NCBI GenBank assembly: GCA_951802195.1
Contig: OX637625.1
Location: forward strand, 992,001 to 1,056,000
Source of the DNA: Tausonia pullulans
Lineage: Eukaryota; Basidiomycota; Tremellomycetes; Cystofilobasidiales; Mrakiaceae
Reading direction: 5' to 3'
Length of the DNA stretch: 64,000 nucleotides
The translations under genes and the position numbers were made by a program. The notes under the pieces are model-generated. The model saw nothing but the letters and a program-made list of their open reading frames with translations. It ran no database searches and was not told the origin of the DNA. Shown piece by piece: positions 30,061 through 39,129 of the stretch. Numbering within the stretch: the stretch's first letter is position 1; every line of letters starts with the position of its first letter.

Positions 30061-30388
30061 TCCTCTTTTGCTGCCCTCATAGGGGGTGACGGCAGGGTGA
30101 CGGCAGGGTGACGGCAGGTCCTGAGTGTTTGTTGCCGTCCGGGGCGGACCGGACGGAGACTGGCTCTTTCGGCGGTGCTTTGCAAGATGGTGGATGTGGA
30201 TGTGGTTGTGGATGTGGATGAGCGCCATGTGTGTACGTACCGCCGGGTGTGTTCGTACGAGCTACCTGCCGTGGTGGCATGTACGCAGTGGGCCGAGGGC
30301 CCGATCGCCTGCTTCGCCGCTGTCACTGGCTTGCCCCGCCCCGCCCAACAAAAGGACAACGGCCTCTCAACGAGAGAGAGGATCATCT

Positions 30389-30461
30389 TGGAGACTATAA
30401 GAGTTGAACTCATGACCTTACACATGCTAAGCGTACGCTCTACCAACTGAGCTAAATCCCC
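30389..30461 (-). tRNA. tRNA-Ala(AGC)
   Basis: Same sequence as 18606-18678 on the other strand. The first T4 in the trailer, TTTTGTTGGGCGG, lies about 36 bp away. Confidence 0.93.
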
Positions 30462-30788
30462 AGGCGGTTGTTCATGCCATAACCATCGCCTGTCTCGCCC
30501 TCTGACAATCATTCTCTCTCCCACCCCTATCCATTTCCTTGGCGCTTCCCTCCTCCGCCCAGCCCTGCCTGCGCATCTGCAGTATGGCGGTCGTGGTGCA
30601 GCCGGCGTGGTGCAGCCGGGTCCTGCACAGGAGCAGACGAACAGGCCACGAGGCTGGACAGGCTGGACAGGCTTGAAGACGACCTGTGAGTCGATTCGTC
30701 CAGCTTGTGAACGTCTGGAAAAAAAAAGACGGGACGACGGAGATGGCACCCGAGAAGGTGGATCTAACGAAGGCGAGTGACATCCATC

Positions 30789-30861
30789 GCTTCCTTGGTT
30801 TAGGGGCTATAACACGTCACTAGTAATGATGAGGTCAGTCGTTCGATTCGGCTAGGAAGCT
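30789..30861 (+). tRNA. tRNA-Thr(AGT)
   Basis: The acceptor GCTTCCT pairs with AGGAAGC. The anticodon stem CGTCA/TGATG closes loop CTAGTAA. The T arm is AGTCG-TTCGATT-CGGCT. No intron. TTTT in CTCTTTTGTTGC follows. Confidence 0.9.
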
Positions 30862-31281
30862 TGAGCGTCCGCTCTCTTTTGTTGCTGGCGTGCGCAAGTT
30901 CAGACGGTCGAACCAACCCAACGTCACAGCAAGGCACAACAAGACACAGCAAGCCACAACAAGTCACACAAGACACAATGATGGCTCCCAAACAGGGAGT
31001 GCAACGCCGGGCGACGTCGGCGGGACGAGGGCATGAGTTCAGGGCGACTCCGCGACAGGGACACATACTCTTGCCTCGGCCCATCTCCGTCTTGTGCGTC
31101 CTGCCCAGCCTTCGCTGGTCCATCGCGGCGTTGCCTGGTTTTGAATTCTCTCCCCTCGCCTCTCTCCCCTCGCCTCTCTCCTGTGTTGCTCTCATGCTTT
31201 TTTTTCTCATGCTGGCACGGCGAACGAGGGCATGGCAAACGAGGGCGGTGGTGTCCTCGTGGGAGTCCATTACGAGCTCGC

Positions 31282-31376
31282 GGTCGGATGGCCGAGCGGT
31301 CTAAGGCGCTAGCTTCAGGTTCTTGAATAGGACTCGCTAGTCTTCACAGGCATGGGTTCGAATCCCATTCCGATCA
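31282..31376 (+). tRNA. tRNA-Leu(CAG), 15-nt intron
   Basis: The acceptor GGTCGGA pairs with TCCGATC. The anticodon stem CTAGC/GCTAG closes loop TT-CAG-G with a 15-nt intron. A class II variable arm is present. The B box is GGTTCGAATCC. TTTT in CGTTTTGGCTGG follows. Confidence 0.92.
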
Positions 31377-31603
31377 TGCATTCGTTTTGGCTGGCCGGTG
31401 GCGGCTGGTGGCGGCTGGTGGCTACTTTCTGGCGGCTGACGCTGGTTGCTGGCAGTCTGGTGGCTGCTTGGCGGCGGCTGGCAGTCTGGCCGCTTGCCCA
31501 CGCCAGAGGGGTTGCTACGATGGGCACAGGGTATCGCGAAGGTGTCGAGATCCGTCGGGCCGCTCGTGCCCCCATTGGCTTGTCTCTCCTGACGATTCTG
31601 CCG

Positions 31604-31736
31604 TCTTTGGTGGTCCAACGGCTAAGATGTCCGCCTGTCAATCAGGCTCCGACGCCGCCCATTCTCTCCGGAGAACAGGCTGGCGAGAGAGCCCAGTTGT
31701 CCGCGGGAGACCGGGGTTCGACTCCCCGCCAGAGAG
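31604..31736 (+). tRNA. tRNA-Asp(GTC), 61-nt intron
   Basis: The mature part equals the Asp genes at 1372 and 11138, but the 61-nt intron has diverged strongly from theirs while keeping its length. It stands downstream of Leu(CAG), in the same order as the broken Leu and Asp at 1099-1505. Confidence 0.92.
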
Positions 31737-32040
31737 CGCTTCATTTTGGGGCCAGGTGGCCAGCTGGGCGGGCGAGTTGGTGAGTTTGCCGAGATCTCTG
31801 AGACGGGGACAGCGCACGGGAGCATGCGGCCTGAGAGGGACATCTTGGCGTCGGGTGGGGGGCAGACACGAAAGAGCGCTGCAGATCTGGGCGACTGACT
31901 GCTGAGTTGTTCGCGAGCGTTGATCGCGAAGATTGATCGCGAAGGTTGATAGCGGGCGTCGCGAAGGTTGATAGCGGGCGTTGACTGCGGCGTTGGGCTC
32001 AGAGATCAGCTGGTGAAGAGACCTCCGCTGTTGTACTCCG
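31737..32040. other. spacer with short direct repeats
   Basis: No gene is seen. Words such as GCGAAGGTTGATAGCGGGCG repeat near 31925-31985. Confidence 0.5.
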
Positions 32041-32164
32041 CTTTTTTTTTTTTGTATTTAAGTCATGAGTTATACGTGGAGAACGAGGTAACCCTATGAG
32101 AGATATCGAGTTGTAGCTAGATAGAGGGAGAGCGGACATGACCGAGCGCGAGAACGTCGGGCGA
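32041..32164 (-). repeat. poly-A-tailed dispersed repeat, fuller copy
   Basis: On the minus strand this reads CGGTCATGTCCGCTCTCCC, CTATCTAGCTACAACTCG, TCTCATAGGGTTACCTCG, TTCTCCACGTATAACTCATG, ACTTAAATAC and a long A run. It is directly adjacent to the 98-bp satellite, as in the copy at 20130-20290. Confidence 0.7.
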
Positions 32165-32868
32165 GGCGCCGTGGGAAGAGGGTTGGCCGAACCACTGGGG
32201 ATGATTGGCCGGACGGCGTGATGGGCGCCGTGAGAGGGGGGTTGGTCGAACCACCGGGATGGTGGTTGGCCGGAAGAGGGTTGGTCGAACCACTGGGGAT
32301 GGTTGGCCGGACGGCGTGATGGGCGCCGTGAGAGGGGGGTTGGTCGAACCACCGGGATGGTGGTTGGCCGGAAGGGGGTTGGTCGAACCACTGGGGATGG
32401 TTGGCCGGACGGCGTGATGGGCGCCGTGAGAGGGGGGTTGGTCGAACCACCGGGATGGTGGTTGGCCGGAAGGGGGTTGGTCGAACCACTGGGGATGGTT
32501 GGCCGGACGGCGTGATGGGCGCCGTGAGAGGGGGGGGGGGTTGGTCGAACCACCGGGGATGGTGGTTGGCCGGAAGGGGGTTGGTCGAACCACTGGGGAT
32601 GGTTGGCCGGACGGCGTGATGGGCGCCGTGAGAGGGGGGTTGGTCGAACCACCGGGATGGTGGTTGGCCGGAAGGGGGTTGGTCGAACCACTGGGGATGG
32701 TTGGCCGGACGGCGTGATGGGCGCCGTGAGAGGGGGGTTGGTCGAACCACCGGGATGGTGGTTGGCCGGAAGAGGGTTGGTCGAACCACTGGGGATGGTT
32801 GGCCGGACGGCGTGATGGGCGCCGTGAGAGGGGGGGGGGGTTGGTCGAACCACCGGGGATGGTGGTTG
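32165..32868 (+). repeat. 98-bp satellite array with B-box-like words
   Basis: Seven head-to-tail units of 98 bp (one or two are a few bases longer in a G run), each with GGTTGGCCGGACGGCGTGAT and two GGTTGGTCGAACCAC words. On the minus strand the latter read GTGGTTCGACCAACC, which starts like the tRNA B box GGTTCGA. There is no A box and no tRNA fold. Open frames across it are repeats, not genes. Confidence 0.92.
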
Positions 32869-32947
32869 CGCCCTCGGGGACGGATCCCGCTAGGAATGGA
32901 CGCGATGTGGGCAATGAACGACGACGGCTTCGGCTGGGTTGTCTGCT

Positions 32948-33047
32948 GCCCTGCTAGCTCAATCGGTAGAGCGTCAGACTCTTAGGCAGGATGCTATCAT
33001 CGTCACTGGTGATCTGAAGGTTGGGGGTTCGACCCCCCCGTGGGGCT
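32948..33047 (+). tRNA. tRNA-Lys(CTT), 27-nt intron
   Basis: Same gene and intron as at 9074, with the shared trailer AATGTTTCCTTTTGC. Beyond this the flanks differ. Confidence 0.93.
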
Positions 33048-33424
33048 AATGTTTCCTTTTGCAGGTTCCAAAGGGCGTCTGAGGTTACATCTGCCCATCT
33101 GAACAGGCCAGGGATGGACAGGGCGAGGGCGGGGGCGAGCACGAACAGCGCGAGGAGGGACGGGCACCGTCCAGCGGCTCTCATGTGGGGCCCAGCTCGA
33201 CACGAACCGTCGGGGCACGAGCCGTCCGGGTCCTGGCCGCGACTGAGCCATCGATCTAGCGCAAGATCGATGAGCAGCCTCCGAGTTGGCCAGTTGGCCA
33301 GTTGGACAGTTGGCCGGCCCCAGGGCGCAGGGCGGAGGGCGCAGAGGTCTCTTTTCTTTTCTGCATGAAAGTCAAGGATCATGTGTCGTTAGTGTAGAGG
33401 CGACGACACGACGCTAGGAGAGAC

Positions 33425-33500
33425 GGCAATTTTGTATTCAGGTCATGAGTTATACGTGAAGGACGAGGTAACCCTATGAGAGATGGCGATGACAAAGAGG
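33425..33500 (-). repeat. poly-A-tailed dispersed repeat
   Basis: On the minus strand, CATCTCTCATAGGGTTACC, TCGTCCTTCACGTATAACTC and ATGACCTGAATACAAAA. Confidence 0.6.
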
Positions 33501-33562
33501 CGAGAGACAGCGTCGGAGTTGGAAGAGATGCAGGGATGGAGGAAGACCATCAGCAGTTGATT

Positions 33563-33634
33563 GTCGGGATCGTATAATGGTTAGTACAAGGTGTTAACAC
33601 CGCCTAGACCCGGGTTCAATTCCCGGTCCTGATA
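33563..33634 (+). tRNA. tRNA-Val(AAC)
   Basis: Same sequence as 2075 and 11857. It is the last tRNA gene of the cluster. T4 appears about 40 bp downstream in CTTTTGCTGTCG. Confidence 0.92.
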
Positions 33635-33675
33635 TAGCGTGAGCGTGAGCGTGAGCTTGAGGTGACGCTCTACTT

Positions 33676-33772
33676 TTGCTGTCGATTGGCTGTCGATTGG
33701 CTGTCGATTGGCTGTCGATTGGCTGTCGATTGGCTGTCGATTGGCTGTCGATTGGCTGTCGGTTGGCTGCCG
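33676..33772 (+). repeat. 13-bp minisatellite (TTGGCTGTCGATT)
   Basis: Seven to eight tandem 13-bp units directly downstream of tRNA-Val. Confidence 0.9.
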
Positions 33773-33951
33773 ATCTGCCGTCGCCATACATGCCAGGGTC
33801 AGTGCAGTCGCACGCCAACGACAGGCGAGACAACCTCCAGTCCACACGGACGACGTCTGATGTTAGTCAGAGATGGGATGGATGGGACGGGTACGTGATG
33901 TTTGTGGGGCATCGACGGTCGAGGGGTGGAGCTGCGCCGAACGTCTGCCAT

Positions 33952-34481
33952 TGTCAGGATCTTGCGGACTTGCCACCTCAGCTCTGCGCCTGGCTAGCTC
34001 TGTGCCTGAGTTGCCTGCTCCTTGCTCGCTCCGCATTCCCTCATCTTGGACCGCTATTTCGCCACATTGGCTCATACTCCTTGTCTCATTCCTCTTTCCT
34101 CTCTTTTATTCGTCATCTGTCCTACACTCTTTGCGTTCTCGCGTTTCTCACCCCCTCCCTTGTTCTTACCCCTGGTCCATAAAACGCCCAGTTCATCGTA
34201 GATTTTGTTCTGCACTCTGACTATCATTTGGACCCGACAAACCTGCCCAAGACCCTTAAGCGAGCCCGTGTCACCTCCATCACTTCATTTCCATTTCATC
34301 ACCCGCCACCGCTCTCAGTACACTTCGTCGCCAACATCCCCCTCCTCGCCCAGTCTTCTCTGCCATCGACCCTTGGGCCAATCCTTACATTGTGTCCCTG
34401 CCAGCACTTCAGTCCACTCTTCCATCGACCCCTCTCCTCACCTAGCCTCCCCAGCCATCGACCATTGGGCCATTCCCAACA
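33952..34481 (+). repeat. long LTR-like repeat related to the gypsy LTR
   Basis: Begins TGTCAGGATCTTGCGGAC and ends TTCCCAACA, about 530 bp. It shares CCATAAAACGCCCAGTTCAT, TTCTGCACTCTGACTATCA and TTGGGCCAAT with the 360-bp LTR but is longer and diverged, and has no target-site duplication I can see. It is probably a solo LTR of a sister family, older than the intact elements. Confidence 0.65.
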
Positions 34482-34529
34482 CAAGGAGCGTGGAACGGTG
34501 TGGCGGAAGAAGGAATGGCGAAGAGAGAA

Positions 34530-34700
34530 TGCTGCGCAAGGAAGGAAGACGCTGCGCGGGCGCGAACGAGGCAGACAGGTCATCTGAAGCATGTTGATTG
34601 GAGAAAGAGACAAGGGTGCAGACGCAGAAGCGCAGAAGCGCCGGTGCATACGGAAGCGGTCAGGCATAGAACCGAGGCGGCGAATGTGCAAGATCCTGAC
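34530..34700 (-). repeat. LTR-like relic
   Basis: On the minus strand it begins GTCAGGATCTTGCACATTCG and aligns with 18785-18915. A fossil fragment. Confidence 0.5.
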
Positions 34701-34869
34701 GAGACGGCCGGTATTGTATCTTTCGTGATCTCTTCTTTCCTCCTCCCTCTTCTCTCGATCCTCTTCCCTCCGCTCTGCATACCCAAGGACATTTTTCCCT
34801 TCCACCCTCTCTCCCTTCCCGTCTGCATCCATTTCTTCCGTCCCTTCCTCGCTGGCTAGATTCTCTCCC

Positions 34870-34945
34870 CCCTTCCTCTCTCTAGCTCTCTCATAGGGTC
34901 ATGTCGTTCTGCATGCTTGATCCATGACCTAGTATAAGAAACGTC
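34870..34945 (+). repeat. poly-A-tailed dispersed repeat, diverged
   Basis: CTCTCATAGGGTCATGTCG and CCATGACCTAGTATAAG align with the family; the A tail is almost gone. Confidence 0.45.
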
Positions 34946-35421
34946 GTCCCTGACGACGATGCATAGTCATTTCTGGGATTGGCCACCGGCAGATTGAGAT
35001 CGTCCGCGGCGAAGAGGTACCAGTGAGGGACGGACGGTTGAGTTGTGATGACGACGCGCGCGGTGCTCCGTCGACCACCGCCACGCCTCGGCGCGGTCTC
35101 TCCCAAATTGCTCCAGTTCCTGCTCGGATGTTCGAGCGCTTCATGCGCCCAAGAAGAAAGAGCTTCCCGAATCAGGGTACATCAGTCCCAGGTCGGCCGG
35201 TGCACCGCAAGCTCAAGTCGAGACCTCAAGTCGATGCATGGCCTCTCCGCCAGATCGGAACAGTCCGTGCTTCCCTGTCTGTGCTTGCCAACCAAACAGC
35301 TTGGTATCGCTCAAGTGTCGAACCCAAACCGAGTTACAGCAAAAGTAAACAATGCAGCCCCGATAGTCTTATGTACAGCGGAATATTGCGAACCGCAGAG
35401 AGTGGTCGAGTTTTGGCCGGA
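34946..35421. other. transition region between tRNA cluster and protein genes
   Basis: No domain-bearing frame or RNA gene is seen. The part nearest 35421 is probably the 3' UTR of the small minus-strand gene. Confidence 0.5.
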
Positions 35422-36000
35422 TTAGCGGTACTCCTTGTCCTTGATCGGGATGTCCTTGCCGGTCATCTAAGCGAATACAGGGCACAGAGTCAACACGCAA
35501 CTCAGCGGGTCCAAATCAAAACGCGCTGCCTCCTTCCGAGTGCCCTCTCTCCTGTTCCTTTCGATATTCAGGGAACGCACCTTCTTGTACCCGGCACGGA
35601 CCTGGTCCGACATGGCCTCCGTTTCGGCATGGGACTGGTTGCGGCCCATTTTCTTGGAGAGGAACTCGACTGAAGAGGAAGAAGGAAAGGAAGGGGGGGA
35701 GGAAAGAGGATGGCAACGGGAAGGGAAAGGCGGAGAGCATCAGTACCACGAGCACCACCCCCCTGGTCCGTAGACAGGGACGACATTTGCTCGTCTCCAC
35801 CTTGGGAGACAACAGGAGCGCATGCTCTGCTAACACTCACGGCCCTTATCAAGCATGTCACCTCCTCCTTCTCCAGCCTGCTGCCCGCTCGACTGCGTCG
35901 GGACACCCGCCGTCTGCATAGAGGTGTTCATCCCCGAGTTGTTAGTCGTCGTGGCGTGGTTTCCGCCCGTGGCGCTCGCGAACTGCTTGAAGAGATCCAT
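35422..36000 (-). CDS. small conserved fungal protein (97 aa, three exons)
   Basis: Exons read on the minus strand: 36000-35841, 35669-35581 and 35466-35422, joined by GT-AG introns (GTGAGT...CAG and GTGCGT...TAG), giving 97 residues. The N-terminal half is Gly/Thr/Gln/Ser-rich and looks disordered. The C-terminal half is charged and helical, with DMLDKG, EFLSKKMGRNQSH, AMSDQVRAGYKK and TGKDIPIKDKEYR. The pattern LDKG...KK.G.NQS...E..SD..R..YKK.TGKDIPI recalls small fungal proteins of unknown role that I know only as hypotheticals. No signal peptide or membrane segment is seen. Frame and splice agreement make the model solid; the function is unknown. Confidence 0.72.
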
Positions 36001-37238
36001 GGTAGATGGGGGTGGGCGTAATAGAGCGTGGGTGTGGGTAAGAGAAGGAGAGAGCAGGAAAGAGTAGATGAGGGACGGAAGAGAGAGGGGTAGAGAAGGG
36101 AGAGAAGGAAAGGCGGGGTCTGGCCAACTGAGACCTCCGTCGCTTCGATCCGATCGACAGAGAGGAGGTCGCCAAGCGACTGCTTTACTTGTTCCAGGTT
36201 GTTGGTGGTGGAATTGCAGACAAAATTTAGTATTCGCAACCAGGAGAGGGACATTGGATGGGGTCCCCCTCTACCGTCTCTGGCTCCTGGCGCGCGCGAG
36301 CGAGATCGGTGGCAGCGGCGGCGGAGCCCGATGGGATCATTTTCAACTCTCTTCCCTGCATTTACCTCGCTCACACACCAGATCCAGGCCCCAACCCTAT
36401 TCGATATCAAGAGAGAGCGATAGCACACTGGGGACAACGCACCAAACATGTCACCCAAAAGGGAGGTGGTATCTCCGCATGGGCCGACGAGGTCCATCTC
36501 CCCCTCCGATGGGCGAGGCTGGGCACCGAGTCGTCCGCCGTCTTCCCTCCCAAACCACGACCTACGTCCAATGCCTCTGGGATCCTCAGCCAGTGAGTCG
36601 TTCTACTAGAGCCTGCCCCTGATCCCTTTCTTGATCATGTCACTCACTCTGATATTCCTTGCATCCTCCCCCACCGCAACTCCCCTGGCCTCCATCGTTG
36701 ATTGCCTCCTCCCGCCAGCGCTCTCGCCTTCCGGTCCATCTACCGGGTCGGTCGACCTCCCACCGCCGCCCATCTCGCTCGATCCGAGAGAGCCTCCGTG
36801 AGTTCCGCTCCCTCCGAGCTTGAGCATGCTGAGAAAGGCTGTTGCGGCCGCGATGGCGCGCCCCACGGATGAGCCCGCCCGCGCTCGAGAGAGCCGACCG
36901 GAAGGGGGAAGGCGCCAAACGGGAGGAGAGCTTGAGGACGGGCCGGGAGAGCTGCGAGATTGTCCTTGCCTGCTCTCAGGATCTCGTATGCTAGCTCCTT
37001 GATGCTCTCCGAAAGGGGAAGCAGGCTTTTGGCCTCTCCCGTCGACGAGGGAAGCAGGCCTGCTGCTGCTTCTCTCCCCCTGCGCGTCATGCTGTCTAGC
37101 CCTCCCTCGCTCGCCTCCCGCCCGCCATCATATGGTGGAGAAGCGAATGAGGCGTCATGAGCGGATTCTCGTCATCCTCTTTGGTGCATCAGATGCTAAC
37201 CAACTAGAGGACTCTCTTCTGACCCCCTTCTCACAGTG
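36001..37238. other. region with unresolved coding content
   Basis: Both strands have protein-like pieces. Minus strand: a frame from 37090 with LPLSESIKELAYEILRAGKD, and another ending ARNIRVSDMIKKGIRGRL at 36606. Plus strand: a Ser/Pro-rich piece from 36638 ending at a GTGAGT near 36797, and ESSAVFPPKPRPTSNASGIL near 36520-36595 before another GTGAGT. The plus pieces could be 5' exons of the gene ending at 38642. I cannot choose by eye. Confidence 0.35.
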
Positions 37239-38642
37239 CCTCGCCCTCGCCCCGGCCCAGTACGCGTACGCCCTCTCGAGTGACGCCCGTCCACTCTCGG
37301 ACGGCGTCCCCCCAGCCTCGAGGCGGGCCCAACCTCGCCAACAGCCTCTCTTCGCTCGCGAGCGGCTCGGGCTCCATCCCGTCGTCGCCTATTTCGGGTG
37401 GAGCACACTCAATGCACAGCAGGGAGGAGGATTCAATGAGCGCCATCTTTGAGCGCGATATCGAGCCCATAGGCCTACCTCTCGCGGGCGGATCTGCTGC
37501 TGCTGCTTCGGCAGCAGCGGCCTTGTCCGGCGTCGGTGGCCAGCCTCCCCACAGTCCGATTGCCCACCACCATCTTCAGCACCACCACCACCATCTCCAG
37601 TCCGCCTCGCCCGACCGTGGATCTGGGGCGTCGCCGACGCTGTCGTCCCACGTTCACCATCCACAGGCGCGCGGCTCGGCAACAGACCACCTTTTCCCCA
37701 CGGTTCTCGACGACGCCGTCGAGGCCCTCTCCTCGGGAGAGCAGGACGTTTTCGTCGTCACGCCCTCGAGGACGGGTTCGCCTTCGGCGCTTTCGAGCCG
37801 GAGGACCGTCTCGGCCGACATGAGGGAGGGCAGCCCAACCAGCGCGGGTGCAAGGAGCCCGGTCCTCAGCCTCACTGGGTATGCTAAGGAGAACGAACGG
37901 GAGCGCGAAAGGAGGACGAGTTCGGCGAGCCTCACGGGTCAGGCCGGACGGATCCTGGGAGCGTTCGAGTGTCTCCCGTCCTCGGACGCGTCGTCGAGTG
38001 CGCCACAATCGTTTAGGCTTACTCTTCCCGGCGGTCCAGAGGTCGGTCTTTCTCTCGCTTGCTCAACCCCTATCTCTCCTCTCAAGCAATTCTCTGACTA
38101 GTATGCATCATATCCTCAAACAGCCAATCTCAACCCCCTCGAATTTCTCCCCCCCATCCACAAGCTCATCCCCTCCCGTCTCCATTTCCCCGCCCCCTCC
38201 CTCTCCTCTCACCACAACGATCTCGACCTCTTCCTCCCTTCACCAACATCAACATTTACCGACGATCCCTAACCCGCATTCTCACAAGCTGTCGTTCATC
38301 TCCCCGCAAGACCTCATCGCCTCCTCGCCGGTCTCGACGCATTCACTCGCGGCCTTCACCTCGGGCGCTGCGGCTGCAGCTGGACCTGGGACGGGTGTGG
38401 GTGGTGCGGGGAGCAGCAATGTCAGTGTGCCCCAGTCGCCGGGCCTCCCCGGGGGAGGAGGAGGAGGAGGAGGAGGGGGAGGAGGAGGAGATGACGGTGG
38501 CGGCGGTGGAGGAGTCGCCGAGTGGGAGCGCGAAGGGCTCGGCAAGGGGCTGGAGGAACGGTTGGAGGACCTCCTCCTCAAGGACCGGGACAAGGAGAAG
38601 GAGTCGATGGTGACTTCCTCCTTCGCGGCGGCTGCCGTTTGA
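37239..38642 (+). CDS. Ser/Pro/Gly-rich fungal protein of unknown function (5' end unresolved)
   Basis: The frame opens after a likely 3' splice site at 37238 and reads into SRVTPVHSRTASPQPRGG, MHSREEDSMSAIFERDIEP and LTGYAKENERERER. An intron beginning GTCGGT at 38042 follows the codon for Glu. The C-terminal frame holds IPNPHSHKLSFISPQDLI, SSPVSTHSLAAFTSG, a poly-Gly run encoded by GGA/GGT repeats, and the conserved-looking EWEREGLGKGLEERLEDLL before the stop at 38642. The NPHSH.LSFIS and EWEREGLGKGLE words recur in fungal proteins that I cannot name. The frame between 38102 and 38290 is ambiguous: one frame gives DLDLFLPSPTSTFTDD, the other the NPHSHKLSFIS stretch, so another intron near 38178-38287 is possible. 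Probably largely disordered and cytosolic. Confidence 0.5.
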
Positions 38643-39129
38643 ACTCCGTCGTTCCATCTTCCACCCTGGACTCATCTCAGTTGATCTTGCTGCCGTTGAC
38701 GCGCGTGTGTGTGTGTGTGTGTGTGCCCATCCTTCTTCAGACATGTATTTAATGCCCTTGATTTGGCGCGTCAACGAACGGTCTGACCTCGGAGACATTT
38801 GAAGATCGGGAGAAGAGGAGATAGGACGATGCTAAGGTGAAGACGGTCGAGCGGTGTATAGACCTAAGACTGTTGAAAGACAGACGCCAATGATGATGAA
38901 ACAAGGGAAGTTGCAAGAGCCAGAACGGAGAGAAAAGATTGCGGAATAAGTAGAAAGAGAGAGAAAGAGAGAGAAAGAGAGAGAAAGAGAGAGAAAGAAA
39001 GAGAAGACACAAGAGAACGACAGGCGGAAACATGAAACAATAGCAAGGGAGAGAAAGCAAAGACGAAGGCTAGCGAAAGAGTAAAAGAAGGAGAAAAAAA
39101 AGAGAAAAGAGAGGATAAGAAGCATCGGT
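38643..39129. other. convergent 3' region with GT and AGAGAGAA tracts
   Basis: A GT dinucleotide run at about 38705-38725 and A/G-rich repeats at 38955-39005 lie between two converging genes. There is no coding frame with domains. Confidence 0.6.

Noticed and set aside
32094-32914. Three long open frames of 231-284 codons
   Set aside because: They are repeats of one 98-bp satellite unit read in all frames (98 is not a multiple of 3), with no domain.
33380-33412. Possible tRNA-Gly 5' fragment
   Set aside because: ATGTGTCGTTAGTGTAGAG resembles the 5' half of tRNA-Gly(TCC), but no T arm follows.
20540-33772. CRISPR-like arrays
   Set aside because: The tandem repeats here have no unique spacers, and the genome is eukaryotic.
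33952-34481. An intact second retrotransposon
   Set aside because: Only an LTR-like repeat is present; no gag or pol lies next to it.
37475-38008. Arg-rich frames antisense to the Ser/Pro-rich gene
   Set aside because: Shadow frames; composition and lack of motifs argue against coding.
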